A stretch of DNA of 64,000 nucleotides from Bacteroidales bacterium UBA6229 (lineage in GTDB: Bacteria; Bacteroidota; Bacteroidia; Bacteroidales; F082). The DNA lies in contig DJWN01000025.1 in the NCBI GenBank assembly GCA_002440975.1, positions 7,137 through 71,136 of the forward strand, given 5' to 3'. The stretch's first letter is position 1, and the number at the start of each line of letters is the position of its first letter. Below, one piece after another: positions 45,218 through 53,418 of this stretch. The notes under the pieces are model-generated. The model was given only the letters and a program-made list of their open reading frames with translations, had not been told where the DNA came from and did no database searches. Position numbers and translations under genes: made by a program.

Positions 45218-46310
45218 TTAAACATCTTTACCGAATTCCATCAGATAGGCTTTGATAAATCCATTCAGATCGCCATCCATAACAGCTTGCACGTTAGATG
45301 TTTCGTAACCAGTACGTACATCTTTAACCAACTTATACGGATGCATTACATAGGAACGGATTTGCGAGCCCCATTCAATTTTTTTCTTGCTGCCTTCTAT
45401 CACGTCAATAGCTTCCTGTTTTTTGCGCATCTCAATTTCGTAAAGTTGCGATTTTAGCATCTGCATGGCTTTTTCGCGATTTTGAAGTTGAGAGCGGGTT
45501 TCCTGGCATTCTATCACGAGTCCGGAAGGGGCATGACGCAAGCGAACAGCGGTTTCAACTTTGTTCACGTTTTGTCCGCCGGGGCCGCTTGATCTGAAGG
45601 TGTCCCAACTGATATCGGCCGGACTCACGACGATATCAATATTGTCATCCACAATGGGATACACATAAACAGAAGCAAAAGAGGTATGTCTGCGGTTGGC
45701 CGAATCGAAAGGGGAAAGCCGCACTAAGCGGTGTACGCCGTTTTCACTTTTCAGGTTGCCAAAAGCGTATTCGCCATCAATTTCGAGTGAAACGCTTTTT
45801 ATTCCGGCCACTTCACCTTCCTGCATATCAAGTTCTTTCACTTTGTGGCCATTGTCTTCGGCCCACATCATATACATCCGCATCAGCATCTGCGCCCAGT
45901 CCTGGCTTTCGGTACCGCCAGCGCCGGCATTGATGTTGATGATAGCAGGCAGTTTGTCTTCTTCGCCCGAAAGCATATTCCAGAATTCAAGTTCTTCTAT
46001 CTGTTTCAGACATTTATCATATGCCTGATCTACTTCAGCTTCGTCAGCATCTCCGCTTTCGAAGAGCTCCATGCCAATCTCCAATTCTTCAAAGCTCGAT
46101 TCGGCGGCCTGATAGGCGTCGGTCCAGCGTTTTTTGTCTTTGATTTGTCTGAGTAAGGTTTCGGCTTTTTTGGGGTCATCCCAAAAATCCGGTGCCTGCG
46201 TGCGTTCTTCTTCTTCTCCAATTTCCATCAACTTACGGTCGATGTCAAAGATACCTCCTCAAGGCTTCTAGCCTCTTACGTAATGCTTTTTTGGATTCGG
46301 ATTGAATCAT
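45218..46310 (-). CDS. prfB: Peptide chain release factor 2, with programmed +1 frameshift
   Basis: RF2 terminates translation at UGA and UAA. The gene starts at ATG 46310 and reads 21 codons (MIQSESKKALRKRLEALRRYL) to an in-frame TGA at 46247-46245. The site is AGG AGG TAT CTT TGA C, the classical RF2 autoregulatory frameshift signal: an internal SD-like AGGAGG, slippery CTT and poor stop context TGAC. Reading GAC after CTT continues in the +1 frame as DIDRKLMEIGEEEER to the stop at 45218, giving 363 residues, close to the E. coli length of 365. Also visible are the anticodon-like SPF (LSPFDSANRR) and GGQ (SGPGGQNVNK). Confidence 0.96.
46245..46259 (-). promoter_or_regulatory. prfB programmed frameshift site
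   Basis: On the minus strand: AGGAGG (46259-46254), TAT, CTT (46250-46248), TGA (46247-46245), then C. The spacing between the SD-like element and CTT is identical to E. coli prfB. Low RF2 slows reading of UGA and raises frameshifting. Confidence 0.95.
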
Positions 46311-46381
46311 TTTTGTTGTTCTTCTTTTGGATTAGTGTACAAAATTAACAAGATTTTGCTTAGCGGTATTTTTTTGAGTAA

Positions 46382-46846
46382 CTATAAATCCAAGTCGTTG
46401 ATCAGCTGCCAGATGAGTTGTGGTTGAAATCCTTTTTGAAAGGCATATTGGGCAATTTTTGTCCGTCTTTTATAGTCATCAGTTTCCTTTATTTTTTTTG
46501 ATACAAGCACTTTTTGAAGGATTTTTCGATATTCTTCTTCATCAATTTCTGACAAACCGATCTCTGTCATTAATTCGGGTAAGCCTTTGCTTCGCATACC
46601 GGCAATGATTTTGCTTCGCCCCCAGTGGTTGTTGCGCAGTTTTCCAAGCGCATAAGCCCTGGCATAACGTTCTTCATTGATCATGTCTTCTTCTTCGAGT
46701 TGTCGAATAATCTTATTGCACAATTCATCACTGATCGTCCAGCCTTTTAGTTTGTTTTTTACTTCCTGGAGTGTGCGTTCCTGATAATCGCAATAATGGC
46801 GTGCTTTATCCAGAAAATAGGCGAATGATGCATCCGAATCTGACAT
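46382..46846 (-). CDS. recX: Regulatory protein RecX
   Basis: A 154-residue helical repeat protein that modulates RecA filaments. The family features LDKARHYCDYQERTLQEVKNKL, the ARAYALGKLRNNHWGRSKIIAGMRSKGL segment and the repeated three-helix pattern are clear. It is 14 bases after the FKBP gene and precedes prfB by 71 bases. recA is not in the window. Confidence 0.92.
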   Translation of the reverse strand: MSDSDASFAYFLDKARHYCDYQERTLQEVKNKLKGWTISDELCNKIIRQLEEEDMINEERYARAYALGKLRNNHWGRSKIIAGMRSKGLPELMTEIGLSEIDEEEYRKILQKVLVSKKIKETDDYKRRTKIAQYAFQKGFQPQLIWQLINDLDL

Positions 46847-46860
46847 TTTTCATAGGTTTT

Positions 46861-47313
46861 TTAATCGGCAAAATAATGTAATGAAATATCAAAAATCAAA
46901 ACAGAGTTGGCAGGAATTTTGTCGGATGCCTGATTACCGTAACCCAGTCCGGAAGGAATATAAAGTGTGATTTTTCCACCTTCGCCGATCAGCGGAATGC
47001 CTTGTTGCCAGCCTTTGATGAGTCTATCAAGACTCGTCGTAAAGAACGATCCCTGATCGAAAGGTTGGCCATTGAGTAGTCTTCCGGCATAACTTACAGT
47101 AATTGTTGATGTTGCTGATGGATGGCGTTCATTTCCACTTTCTTTAATTACATAAAACAAGCCCGAAGCGGTTGATTCAGCAGTGATATTATTTTCTTCC
47201 AGATAATTGATTATAAGTTGTTTATCGATGTCGTCCTGATTTACAACCTGCTTTTCTTTGCAGGATGAAGCTATCAGGAGGAGAATTAAGACACTTAGAA
47301 ATAGATTTTTCAT
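46861..47313 (-). CDS. FKBP-type peptidyl-prolyl isomerase lipoprotein
   Basis: 150 residues: signal peptide with lipobox IASSC (C18), then an FKBP domain from about 50 (TVSYAGRLLNGQPFDQGSF, GWQQGIPLIGEGGKITLYIPSGLGYG and IPANSVLIFDISL). It assists folding of exported proteins at the periplasmic face of the envelope. It lies 4 bases after the sirtuin gene. Confidence 0.92.
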   Translation of the reverse strand: MKNLFLSVLILLLIASSCKEKQVVNQDDIDKQLIINYLEENNITAESTASGLFYVIKESGNERHPSATSTITVSYAGRLLNGQPFDQGSFFTTSLDRLIKGWQQGIPLIGEGGKITLYIPSGLGYGNQASDKIPANSVLIFDISLHYFAD

Positions 47314-47317
47314 GGGA

Positions 47318-48001
47318 TTAGTTCAATAATTCATTTACAAATTTAGGCACTCCTGTTGAGGCTTTTTCTTTGATCAGGCGTATTTTTCTCGTTTGGTAAT
47401 TGGTGCTTGTTTTGGGGTCGATCAGTGTTATGGGGCAATCATCTGGTGCGTAATTTATCAAGCCAGCTGCCGGATAAACCATTAAGGATGTTCCAATAAC
47501 GACCAGATGATCAGCTTTCTGCACCAATTGAATTGCTGGCTCAATAGTTGCCACCATTTCACCAAACCAAACAATATGTGGCCTGAGTTGTGCGCCTTTT
47601 TCGCATTGGTCGCCAAGTTTAAGTTCCCAGCCATCAAGTTCATAAATCAACTCAGGAAATTTGGTACTTCTCACTTTGCGCAGTTCACCATGCAGATGCA
47701 AAACGTTTTTTGAGCCGGCACGTTCGTGCAAATCATCAACATTTTGAGTGACGATTTGCACCTCATACTGGCTTTCAAGTTTTACGAGGGATTTATGGGC
47801 TTCGTTAGGTTTGTACTCGAGCAATTGTTTTCTTCTGGCATTATAAAAATCCAATACAAGCTGAGGATTTGATGCCCAGGCTTCAGGAGTTGCAAGTTCT
47901 TCAAAACGATGGTTTTGCCATAACCCATCGTCATCCCTAAAGGTTTTGATGCCACTTTCGGCACTGATGCCGGCTCCACTTAGTACAACAATTTTTTTCA
48001 C
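47318..48001 (-). CDS. cobB: SIR2-family NAD-dependent protein deacylase (class III, zinc-free form)
   Basis: 227 residues with the NAD-binding GAGISAESGIKTFRDDDGLW, TQNVDDLHERAGS, catalytic H104 in LHLHGEL and IGTSLMVYPAAGL. The Y53-x-x-R56 pair (FYNARR) is the class III mark for acidic acyl groups (succinyl/malonyl). Only two Cys occur (about 133 and 189), so the usual four-Cys zinc site is absent. The start is GTG at 48001. Confidence 0.92.
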   Translation of the reverse strand: MKKIVVLSGAGISAESGIKTFRDDDGLWQNHRFEELATPEAWASNPQLVLDFYNARRKQLLEYKPNEAHKSLVKLESQYEVQIVTQNVDDLHERAGSKNVLHLHGELRKVRSTKFPELIYELDGWELKLGDQCEKGAQLRPHIVWFGEMVATIEPAIQLVQKADHLVVIGTSLMVYPAAGLINYAPDDCPITLIDPKTSTNYQTRKIRLIKEKASTGVPKFVNELLN

Positions 48002-48024
48002 CTTTTGAAATGGCTTGATGCAAA

Positions 48025-48032
48025 CAAAATTA
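48025..48032 (-). promoter_or_regulatory. Probable -7 box of sirtuin-FKBP-recX unit
   Basis: TAATTTTG on the minus strand, 23 bases before the GTG start. The -33 is unclear. Confidence 0.4.
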
Positions 48033-48052
48033 ATGATTTACCGGCTAACCAC

Positions 48053-48086
48053 TAAAAAAAACCCTGCAGAAAAGATCCTACAGGGT
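48053..48086 (-). terminator. Intrinsic terminator after mdh
   Basis: The stem CCCTGTAGG/CCTGCAGGG-like (one mismatch) on the minus strand is followed by eight T residues. It lies 21 bases past the mdh stop. Confidence 0.78.
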
Positions 48087-48107
48087 ATGTAAAAGTTGAG
48101 GTAAGAA

Positions 48108-49046
48108 TTAGAATAGCTTCATGTCGTCCAATACCTTCATTACTTTTTGAACAGCTTCTGAAGAATCCTGCAGGAGTTTTTTCTCTTCTTTGTTTAATTC
48201 TACCTCAATGATTTCTTCAATTCCTTTACGTCCGAGTTTTACCGGAACACCCAGGTAAACATCTTTCAGGCCGTATTCGCCCTGCAACATGGCACAAACA
48301 GGGAACACACGACTTTGATCATCAACGATGGCTTCAACCATTTGGGCAGCAGCAGCCCCGGGAGCATACCAGGCTGAAGTTCCCATCAGGTTAACGAGTT
48401 CGCCACCACCTTTTTTTGTTCTTTCAACGATTTTGTCCAGCTCTTCTTTGCCAAGCAATTCTGTTACCGGAATACCGCTGATGGAGGTATATCGCGGAAG
48501 TGGTACCATGGTGTCGCCGTGGCCGCCCATCAGGAGTGCGTGCACATCAGTTGGGGATACATTGAGCGCATCCGAAATAAAGGCGCGATAACGAGCCGTA
48601 TCCAGGGTTCCGGCCATGCCGAATACCTTTCGTGAAGGCTTGTTACTGGCCAGATATGCGGCATATGTCATCACATCAAGAGGATTCGACACAATAATAA
48701 TGATCGCATCCGGAGAGTATTTCACGGCTTTTTCGGTCACGTCCTTTACGATTGCAGCATTGGTTTTGATCAAATCGTCGCGCGACATGCCAGGCTTGCG
48801 AGGTAAACCAGAGGTAATTACAATAACGCCTGATCCCTTAGTTTTTAAATAATCATTGGTCACGCCAACCACACGGGTGTTGAAGTGATTAATAGGAGCA
48901 GTCTGCCAGATATCGAGTGCTTTTCCTTCGGCTGTTCCTTCTTTGATATCAACAAGTACAACCTCTTTTGCCAGGTTTTTGTGTGCGATTACATTGGCAC
49001 AGGTAGCACCTACATTTCCGGCTCCGATAACAGTGATTCTTTCCAT
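48108..49046 (-). CDS. mdh: Malate dehydrogenase
   Basis: NAD-dependent malate/oxaloacetate interconversion. 312 residues of the LDH-like MDH class: VIGAGNVGATCA (NAD fold), SGLPRKPGMSRDDL (substrate Arg loop), VSNPLDVMTY and catalytic His in LMGGHGDTMVPLPRY. Monocistronic with its own -7 box and terminator. With fumC in the same window it serves the TCA cycle or reductive succinate formation. Confidence 0.97.
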   Translation of the reverse strand: MERITVIGAGNVGATCANVIAHKNLAKEVVLVDIKEGTAEGKALDIWQTAPINHFNTRVVGVTNDYLKTKGSGVIVITSGLPRKPGMSRDDLIKTNAAIVKDVTEKAVKYSPDAIIIIVSNPLDVMTYAAYLASNKPSRKVFGMAGTLDTARYRAFISDALNVSPTDVHALLMGGHGDTMVPLPRYTSISGIPVTELLGKEELDKIVERTKKGGGELVNLMGTSAWYAPGAAAAQMVEAIVDDQSRVFPVCAMLQGEYGLKDVYLGVPVKLGRKGIEEIIEVELNKEEKKLLQDSSEAVQKVMKVLDDMKLF

Positions 49047-49097
49047 AACGTTTTTTTAATGAATTGTCTTTTAATGAATGTTTGCAGCAACAAGGCA

Positions 49098-49105
49098 CAA
49101 ATATA
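49098..49105 (-). promoter_or_regulatory. Probable -7 box of mdh
   Basis: TATATTTG on the minus strand, 51 bases before the start. No -33 TTG at 19 bases. Confidence 0.4.
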
Positions 49106-49153
49106 CATATCTTATTGTTTAATTGTGTCTCACCATATTACTCGATTTCAAAA

Positions 49154-49195
49154 AAAATCAAAAAAAACTGCCTCTTTCATTGGGAAGCAGTTTTT
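49154..49195 (-). terminator. Intrinsic terminator after the Asp-box gene
   Basis: A 9-bp stem AAAAACTGC/GCAGTTTTT with a 15-base loop, followed by T-rich sequence on the minus strand, 20 bases beyond the stop. Confidence 0.78.
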
Positions 49196-49215
49196 GAGTT
49201 TGGCTTACAAAGTGC

Positions 49216-52200
49216 TTATTTGAGCTTTGGTTTACGTCCGGGAGTGTAAGGTGCACCAAGCTCATCCAATTGACTTTCAATGGATGTGAGTTTGTTGTCG
49301 ATCTGATCTAACTGATCAATTACCGGAGCAAGTTCCTCTTTCAGGATTTTGTAATTCATTATCATTGTTTGAGTTGGATCGCCCGAATGTGACCATGTGC
49401 CTGATAAAATAGCTCCTAAACGATAGCGCAACGAAACGGGTTCCGGTGGCACTTCTTCAAAGCTTGCCTGTGGCGAAGTGCCGTTCATTACAAAGTTGAT
49501 GTCGTGCAACTGGGAAGCAAGTTCGCGGGTTTGTTTTTCCAATGCTGATTGTGGCTCAGTCATCATATGAAGCACTTGGCGGATGTTTTCGTTACGATTG
49601 TTAATCGTATTAAAATAGCGTGATGTGGCATCATAGGTTTTTCTGATTTCCGTGAGTTCAGCATAAAATTGATCTAGTTTTTCCGGATTAGAAACCGGCA
49701 AAGTTTTGTTGTTGAGTGTTATAGCTTCGAAACCTACAGGCCCGGCCAAGGGTTTGATTTCGTTATCGAAAGCCATAGCCAGTTCAACACTGTATTTGCC
49801 TGGTAGCGCAAAATATCCCGAACGATTATTTGCTACAGGATTAAATTTGGCATCGTCATCATCCTGGGCACGAGGCATTTCATGGCGCAAATCCCAATTT
49901 ACCCGGTTAAGGCCTTTTAAAGGTTTTTCAAACAAACGGCGCACGGTATTGCCCTCAGCATCGCGTATGGTAAAGATCAGATAAGGTGCAAGTTGGGCTT
50001 CCTCTTCGCGCAGCTGCTCTGTTGTGGGCTGCAGAATTGGCTTGCCTTCTTTGAAAAATTCTTCTTCCTTTTTAAGTCGTTCCTGTTTTTTTGTTTTGGG
50101 TATATCTTTCAGAAAATAAGTGAAAACTGCTCCAAACTCAGGATTTTCAGCGGTATAAAATGTTGAACCTGAACCATTATGACCGCCGTCATACACAAAC
50201 ATAAGGGCATCTTTTATCGGGAAAATCTGCGCCTCAGTTTCTTTTAACTTTTCAGGTGTAATATCCCTGAGCGGACTGTAATTGTCTAGAATATAAAAAC
50301 CTCGCCCAAAAGTTGCAATCGCCAGATCATGCTCGCGTTGCTGAATGGCGATGTCTTTTACGGCAATATCCGGAAGGCCGTTGCCTAGTTCAGTCCAGAT
50401 TTTTCCGCCATCTACGCTTACAAAAAAGCTAAACTCAGTCCCAACAAAAAGCAAATCGGGATTGATAAAATCCTGTTCGATGCTGTGAACAGTTTCATCA
50501 GGCAGGTTGGCCGAAATAGTTGTCCAGCTCTTGCCTTTGTCTGTACTTTTTAAAACATAAGCCTTAAAATCGTCATTTTTAAGGTTACTAAAGGTGGCAA
50601 AAACAATGTTTTCATCAAATTTGGAAGGAAGCACATCGCTAACGTAGGCATATTCCGGAACACCAGGAAAGCTGCTTATTTTGTTCCACGTAGCACCATC
50701 ATCTTCGCTCACCTGAATCAGGCCATCGTCAGTTCCAACGTAGAGCAAACCAGCTTTAAGTGGCGATTCGGCCAGAGAAACGATGGTTCCCCATTGGGAA
50801 GTGGAAAGGTCTTTGGCCACAGCATTTGATGGCCAGTATTTTCCCATTACCGGAAACTGGTTTCTGTCTTCATCACGGGTGAGATCATCGCTGATCACCT
50901 GCCACGAATTTCCCCTGTCGTCTGATTTAAACACCTTGTTGGCGGCCATATAGAGTGTGGTCTTATTGTGTTTGCTCAGGAAAAATGGTGCATCCCAATT
51001 CCAGCGATAATGTAGTTCGTCTTTTCGTGGTTCTGGTTTGATTTTTACTTTTTCGCCGCTTTTTTTATCATAGCGGAAAATGTTACCGTATTGATAAGCA
51101 GAGTAAACGATGTCGGGATTATCTTCTTCAATGGCCTGCCAAAAACCATCGCCACCCAAAGTTACAATCCATTCGCAGCTGCTAACGCCATTTCTGCTGG
51201 TATTTTGGCTTGGTCCTCCCAAGCTGTTATTATCCTGTGTGCCACCATAAACCCAATAAAAAGGTTCGGTATTATCCACATTCACGCGATAAAATTGTGT
51301 GACGGGGAGATTGGTTTTGTGGATGTAATGGGTTCCGTTGTCGAAAGTTTCGTAAATGCCGCCATCGCCGCCGATCATCCAATGGTTGCTGTCGTTGGGA
51401 TCAATCCACATGGCATGATCATCCACATGGCGCTCATTCAAACTAATATTGCTCCAGGTTTTTCCGCCATCGCGCGTAACTTTTGTATAAGTATCCATAG
51501 AATAAACCACATCCGGATCATTGGGGTCGCAAACCAATTCGTTATAATATTGGCCACTGCTACTGTATTTGTTCATTTTTTCGAATGAAGCACCACGATC
51601 AGTTGAGCGGAAAAAGCCACTCTGGTCGTCGGCGGCCTCGATAATCAGGTAAACAATATCAGGATTCCCTTGCGGAATGGCAATTCCCATGCCTCCCATA
51701 TGCGCTGATGGCAGTCCTTTGGTTATTATATCAAAGTTTTTGCCGGCATCAGTTGAGCGGTAAACGGCTGTTTCGGGGCCTCCGCCAATTTTTGAGAAGA
51801 AATGTCTTCTGCGTTGTTCGGAGGTTGCAAAAATGATATCTGGATTTTCGGGATGAAGCAGCACGTTATTAACGCCGGTATTTTCTGAAACATCAAGAAT
51901 TTTTGTCCAGGTTTTGCCTCCATCCTCAGTTTTATAAAGTCCGCGTTCGCCGCCTGGGCCCCAAACAGAACCTTCGGCTGCTACATAAACAACATTACTG
52001 TTTCGCGGATCAACTTGTATCATCCCAATCTGTCGCGAATCTTTCAGCCCCATGTTTTTCCAGCTTTTCCCGCTGTCTTCTGTTTTAAAAACACCATTTC
52101 CATAGCCCAAGGCGCGCTGATGGTTGTTTTCGCCCGTTCCTGCCCAAACCACATTGGGGTTATTGGGATCCATGGCCAGACAGCCAATGGCATAAGAACC

Positions 52201-52503
52201 ATACTTATCGAAAATGGGTTTGAAAGTTGTGCCGTTGTTGTCTGTTTTCCAGATATGTCCGGATGAAACAGCTACATAATACTCGCTGTGGTTGTTGGGG
52301 TTTACTGCAAAATCAGAGATACGTCCTGAGGTAAATGCCGGCCCGATGTTTCGCCATTTTAATCCTGAAAGATCTGATGATTTGAGGGTATCAGCAGCTT
52401 CTGATTTTTTTTTGTTTCGTTGTGCAATCGCCTGTGATCCGGTAAATATGAAACCGGTCAAGAGGCTAAAAAGAATTAACAATCGTACATTTGATGTATT
52501 CAT
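49216..52503 (-). CDS. Large exported Asp-box (BNR/sortilin-like) beta-propeller protein
   Basis: A 1,095-residue protein with a signal peptide (about 1-27, ending AIAQ). A long beta-propeller region (50-750) carries about ten Asp-box motifs of the S/T-x-D-x-G-x-x-W/F type (TEDSGKSW, TEDGGKTW, STDAGKNF, STDRGASF, TRDGGKTW, SDDRGNSW, SEDDGATW, STDKGKSW, SVDGGKIW). The C-terminal part is largely alpha-helical from about 960. It resembles VPS10/sortilin-type glycosyl-hydrolase-related exported proteins of Bacteroidota with no proven activity. No Por sorting tail is seen. Upstream is TATCTTTC, one base off a -7 box. Confidence 0.85.
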   Translation of the reverse strand: MNTSNVRLLILFSLLTGFIFTGSQAIAQRNKKKSEAADTLKSSDLSGLKWRNIGPAFTSGRISDFAVNPNNHSEYYVAVSSGHIWKTDNNGTTFKPIFDKYGSYAIGCLAMDPNNPNVVWAGTGENNHQRALGYGNGVFKTEDSGKSWKNMGLKDSRQIGMIQVDPRNSNVVYVAAEGSVWGPGGERGLYKTEDGGKTWTKILDVSENTGVNNVLLHPENPDIIFATSEQRRRHFFSKIGGGPETAVYRSTDAGKNFDIITKGLPSAHMGGMGIAIPQGNPDIVYLIIEAADDQSGFFRSTDRGASFEKMNKYSSSGQYYNELVCDPNDPDVVYSMDTYTKVTRDGGKTWSNISLNERHVDDHAMWIDPNDSNHWMIGGDGGIYETFDNGTHYIHKTNLPVTQFYRVNVDNTEPFYWVYGGTQDNNSLGGPSQNTSRNGVSSCEWIVTLGGDGFWQAIEEDNPDIVYSAYQYGNIFRYDKKSGEKVKIKPEPRKDELHYRWNWDAPFFLSKHNKTTLYMAANKVFKSDDRGNSWQVISDDLTRDEDRNQFPVMGKYWPSNAVAKDLSTSQWGTIVSLAESPLKAGLLYVGTDDGLIQVSEDDGATWNKISSFPGVPEYAYVSDVLPSKFDENIVFATFSNLKNDDFKAYVLKSTDKGKSWTTISANLPDETVHSIEQDFINPDLLFVGTEFSFFVSVDGGKIWTELGNGLPDIAVKDIAIQQREHDLAIATFGRGFYILDNYSPLRDITPEKLKETEAQIFPIKDALMFVYDGGHNGSGSTFYTAENPEFGAVFTYFLKDIPKTKKQERLKKEEEFFKEGKPILQPTTEQLREEEAQLAPYLIFTIRDAEGNTVRRLFEKPLKGLNRVNWDLRHEMPRAQDDDDAKFNPVANNRSGYFALPGKYSVELAMAFDNEIKPLAGPVGFEAITLNNKTLPVSNPEKLDQFYAELTEIRKTYDATSRYFNTINNRNENIRQVLHMMTEPQSALEKQTRELASQLHDINFVMNGTSPQASFEEVPPEPVSLRYRLGAILSGTWSHSGDPTQTMIMNYKILKEELAPVIDQLDQIDNKLTSIESQLDELGAPYTPGRKPKLK

Positions 52504-52581
52504 AAACCTGATTTTTGTTTTGTGGTCGAAAGATAGAAAAAAAGCTACATATCATTTGATTGATTAAGTTTTCGGAAAAGC

Positions 52582-53418
52582 TTATCCAAGAATTAGACCT
52601 TCTTTCAAGATAAACCAAGAAAAGATTAGGCCTGTTGATGCTATCGTGATCAGTAGTAAAGCAGTGAATAAGTTTGGTTGAGTAGTGGGGGTTTCTGTTT
52701 TTAAACTTGCTGTTTTGGTAAAAATTACAGGAATTAAACTTATTAGCATCGAGAGAATTAGCAAAAAATCTTTGAGCTCAAGTGTATTGAAGTTTACCGT
52801 AAGTATCAGAAGGCTACCTATTAAAAAGGGCATTAAAAAGCTATACAAAAAGTTTAAGATTTGTGTGTTTTTGGTGTTTAGCTGAAACATTTTACCATAG
52901 AATAACTTTCCGGCCAAGCTCCCTGCCTTAACTAAAAAAAAGATTGAAATCCCGATTGTTAATGTTAATGCTACCTGTCTTATCTCCATTACGTTAGCCA
53001 CCCTAAACAATCCTCTTTGAAGTAAAAGATCTTCGCTCAAAAGGCCAAAAGTAAAATTAAAGCCATGCAGAAATACCCATAGATGAAACAGCTGAACCCA
53101 GAATTTTTTAGGTTTAAGAATCAGAAAAAGTAAAACACTGATTGTGGCGGCTATGAAACTACTAACTGGTTTCGACATGAAGACACTAACGATGGCATCA
53201 CTGGTCCAAAGCGGATCAGTGTCAGCTATGCCAAATTCCACACCGCTGCCAAACAAGCGAGCCGGAATGTCGAGATCGTAAGCTATGTATAGTACCGACA
53301 AACCTGACAAGAGGTAAACGAAAATATAGGCCAGTAAAAATGCTCCCAGCGATTGCAAAACTATTGTCCATCGTAGTTTATTATCTGACTGATTTTCGCC
53401 TTGGTCTGGTTTTTTCAT
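52582..53418 (-). CDS. Polytopic membrane protein of unknown function
   Basis: 278 residues, about 7 hydrophobic helices (around 20-45, 85-105, 112-130, 150-170, 187-210, 218-237 and 253-272). No family recognised. The start at 53418 overlaps the YgiQ 3' end by 38 bases on the same strand, so the two are cotranscribed. Membership in the YgiQ transcript says nothing secure about function. Confidence 0.68.
   Translation of the reverse strand: MKKPDQGENQSDNKLRWTIVLQSLGAFLLAYIFVYLLSGLSVLYIAYDLDIPARLFGSGVEFGIADTDPLWTSDAIVSVFMSKPVSSFIAATISVLLFLILKPKKFWVQLFHLWVFLHGFNFTFGLLSEDLLLQRGLFRVANVMEIRQVALTLTIGISIFFLVKAGSLAGKLFYGKMFQLNTKNTQILNFLYSFLMPFLIGSLLILTVNFNTLELKDFLLILSMLISLIPVIFTKTASLKTETPTTQPNLFTALLLITIASTGLIFSWFILKEGLILG

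Noticed and set aside
45218..46231. prfB as a simple ORF starting at 46231 (TTG) or 46228
   Set aside because: An upstream frame with the exact RF2 frameshift signal gives the normal full-length protein.
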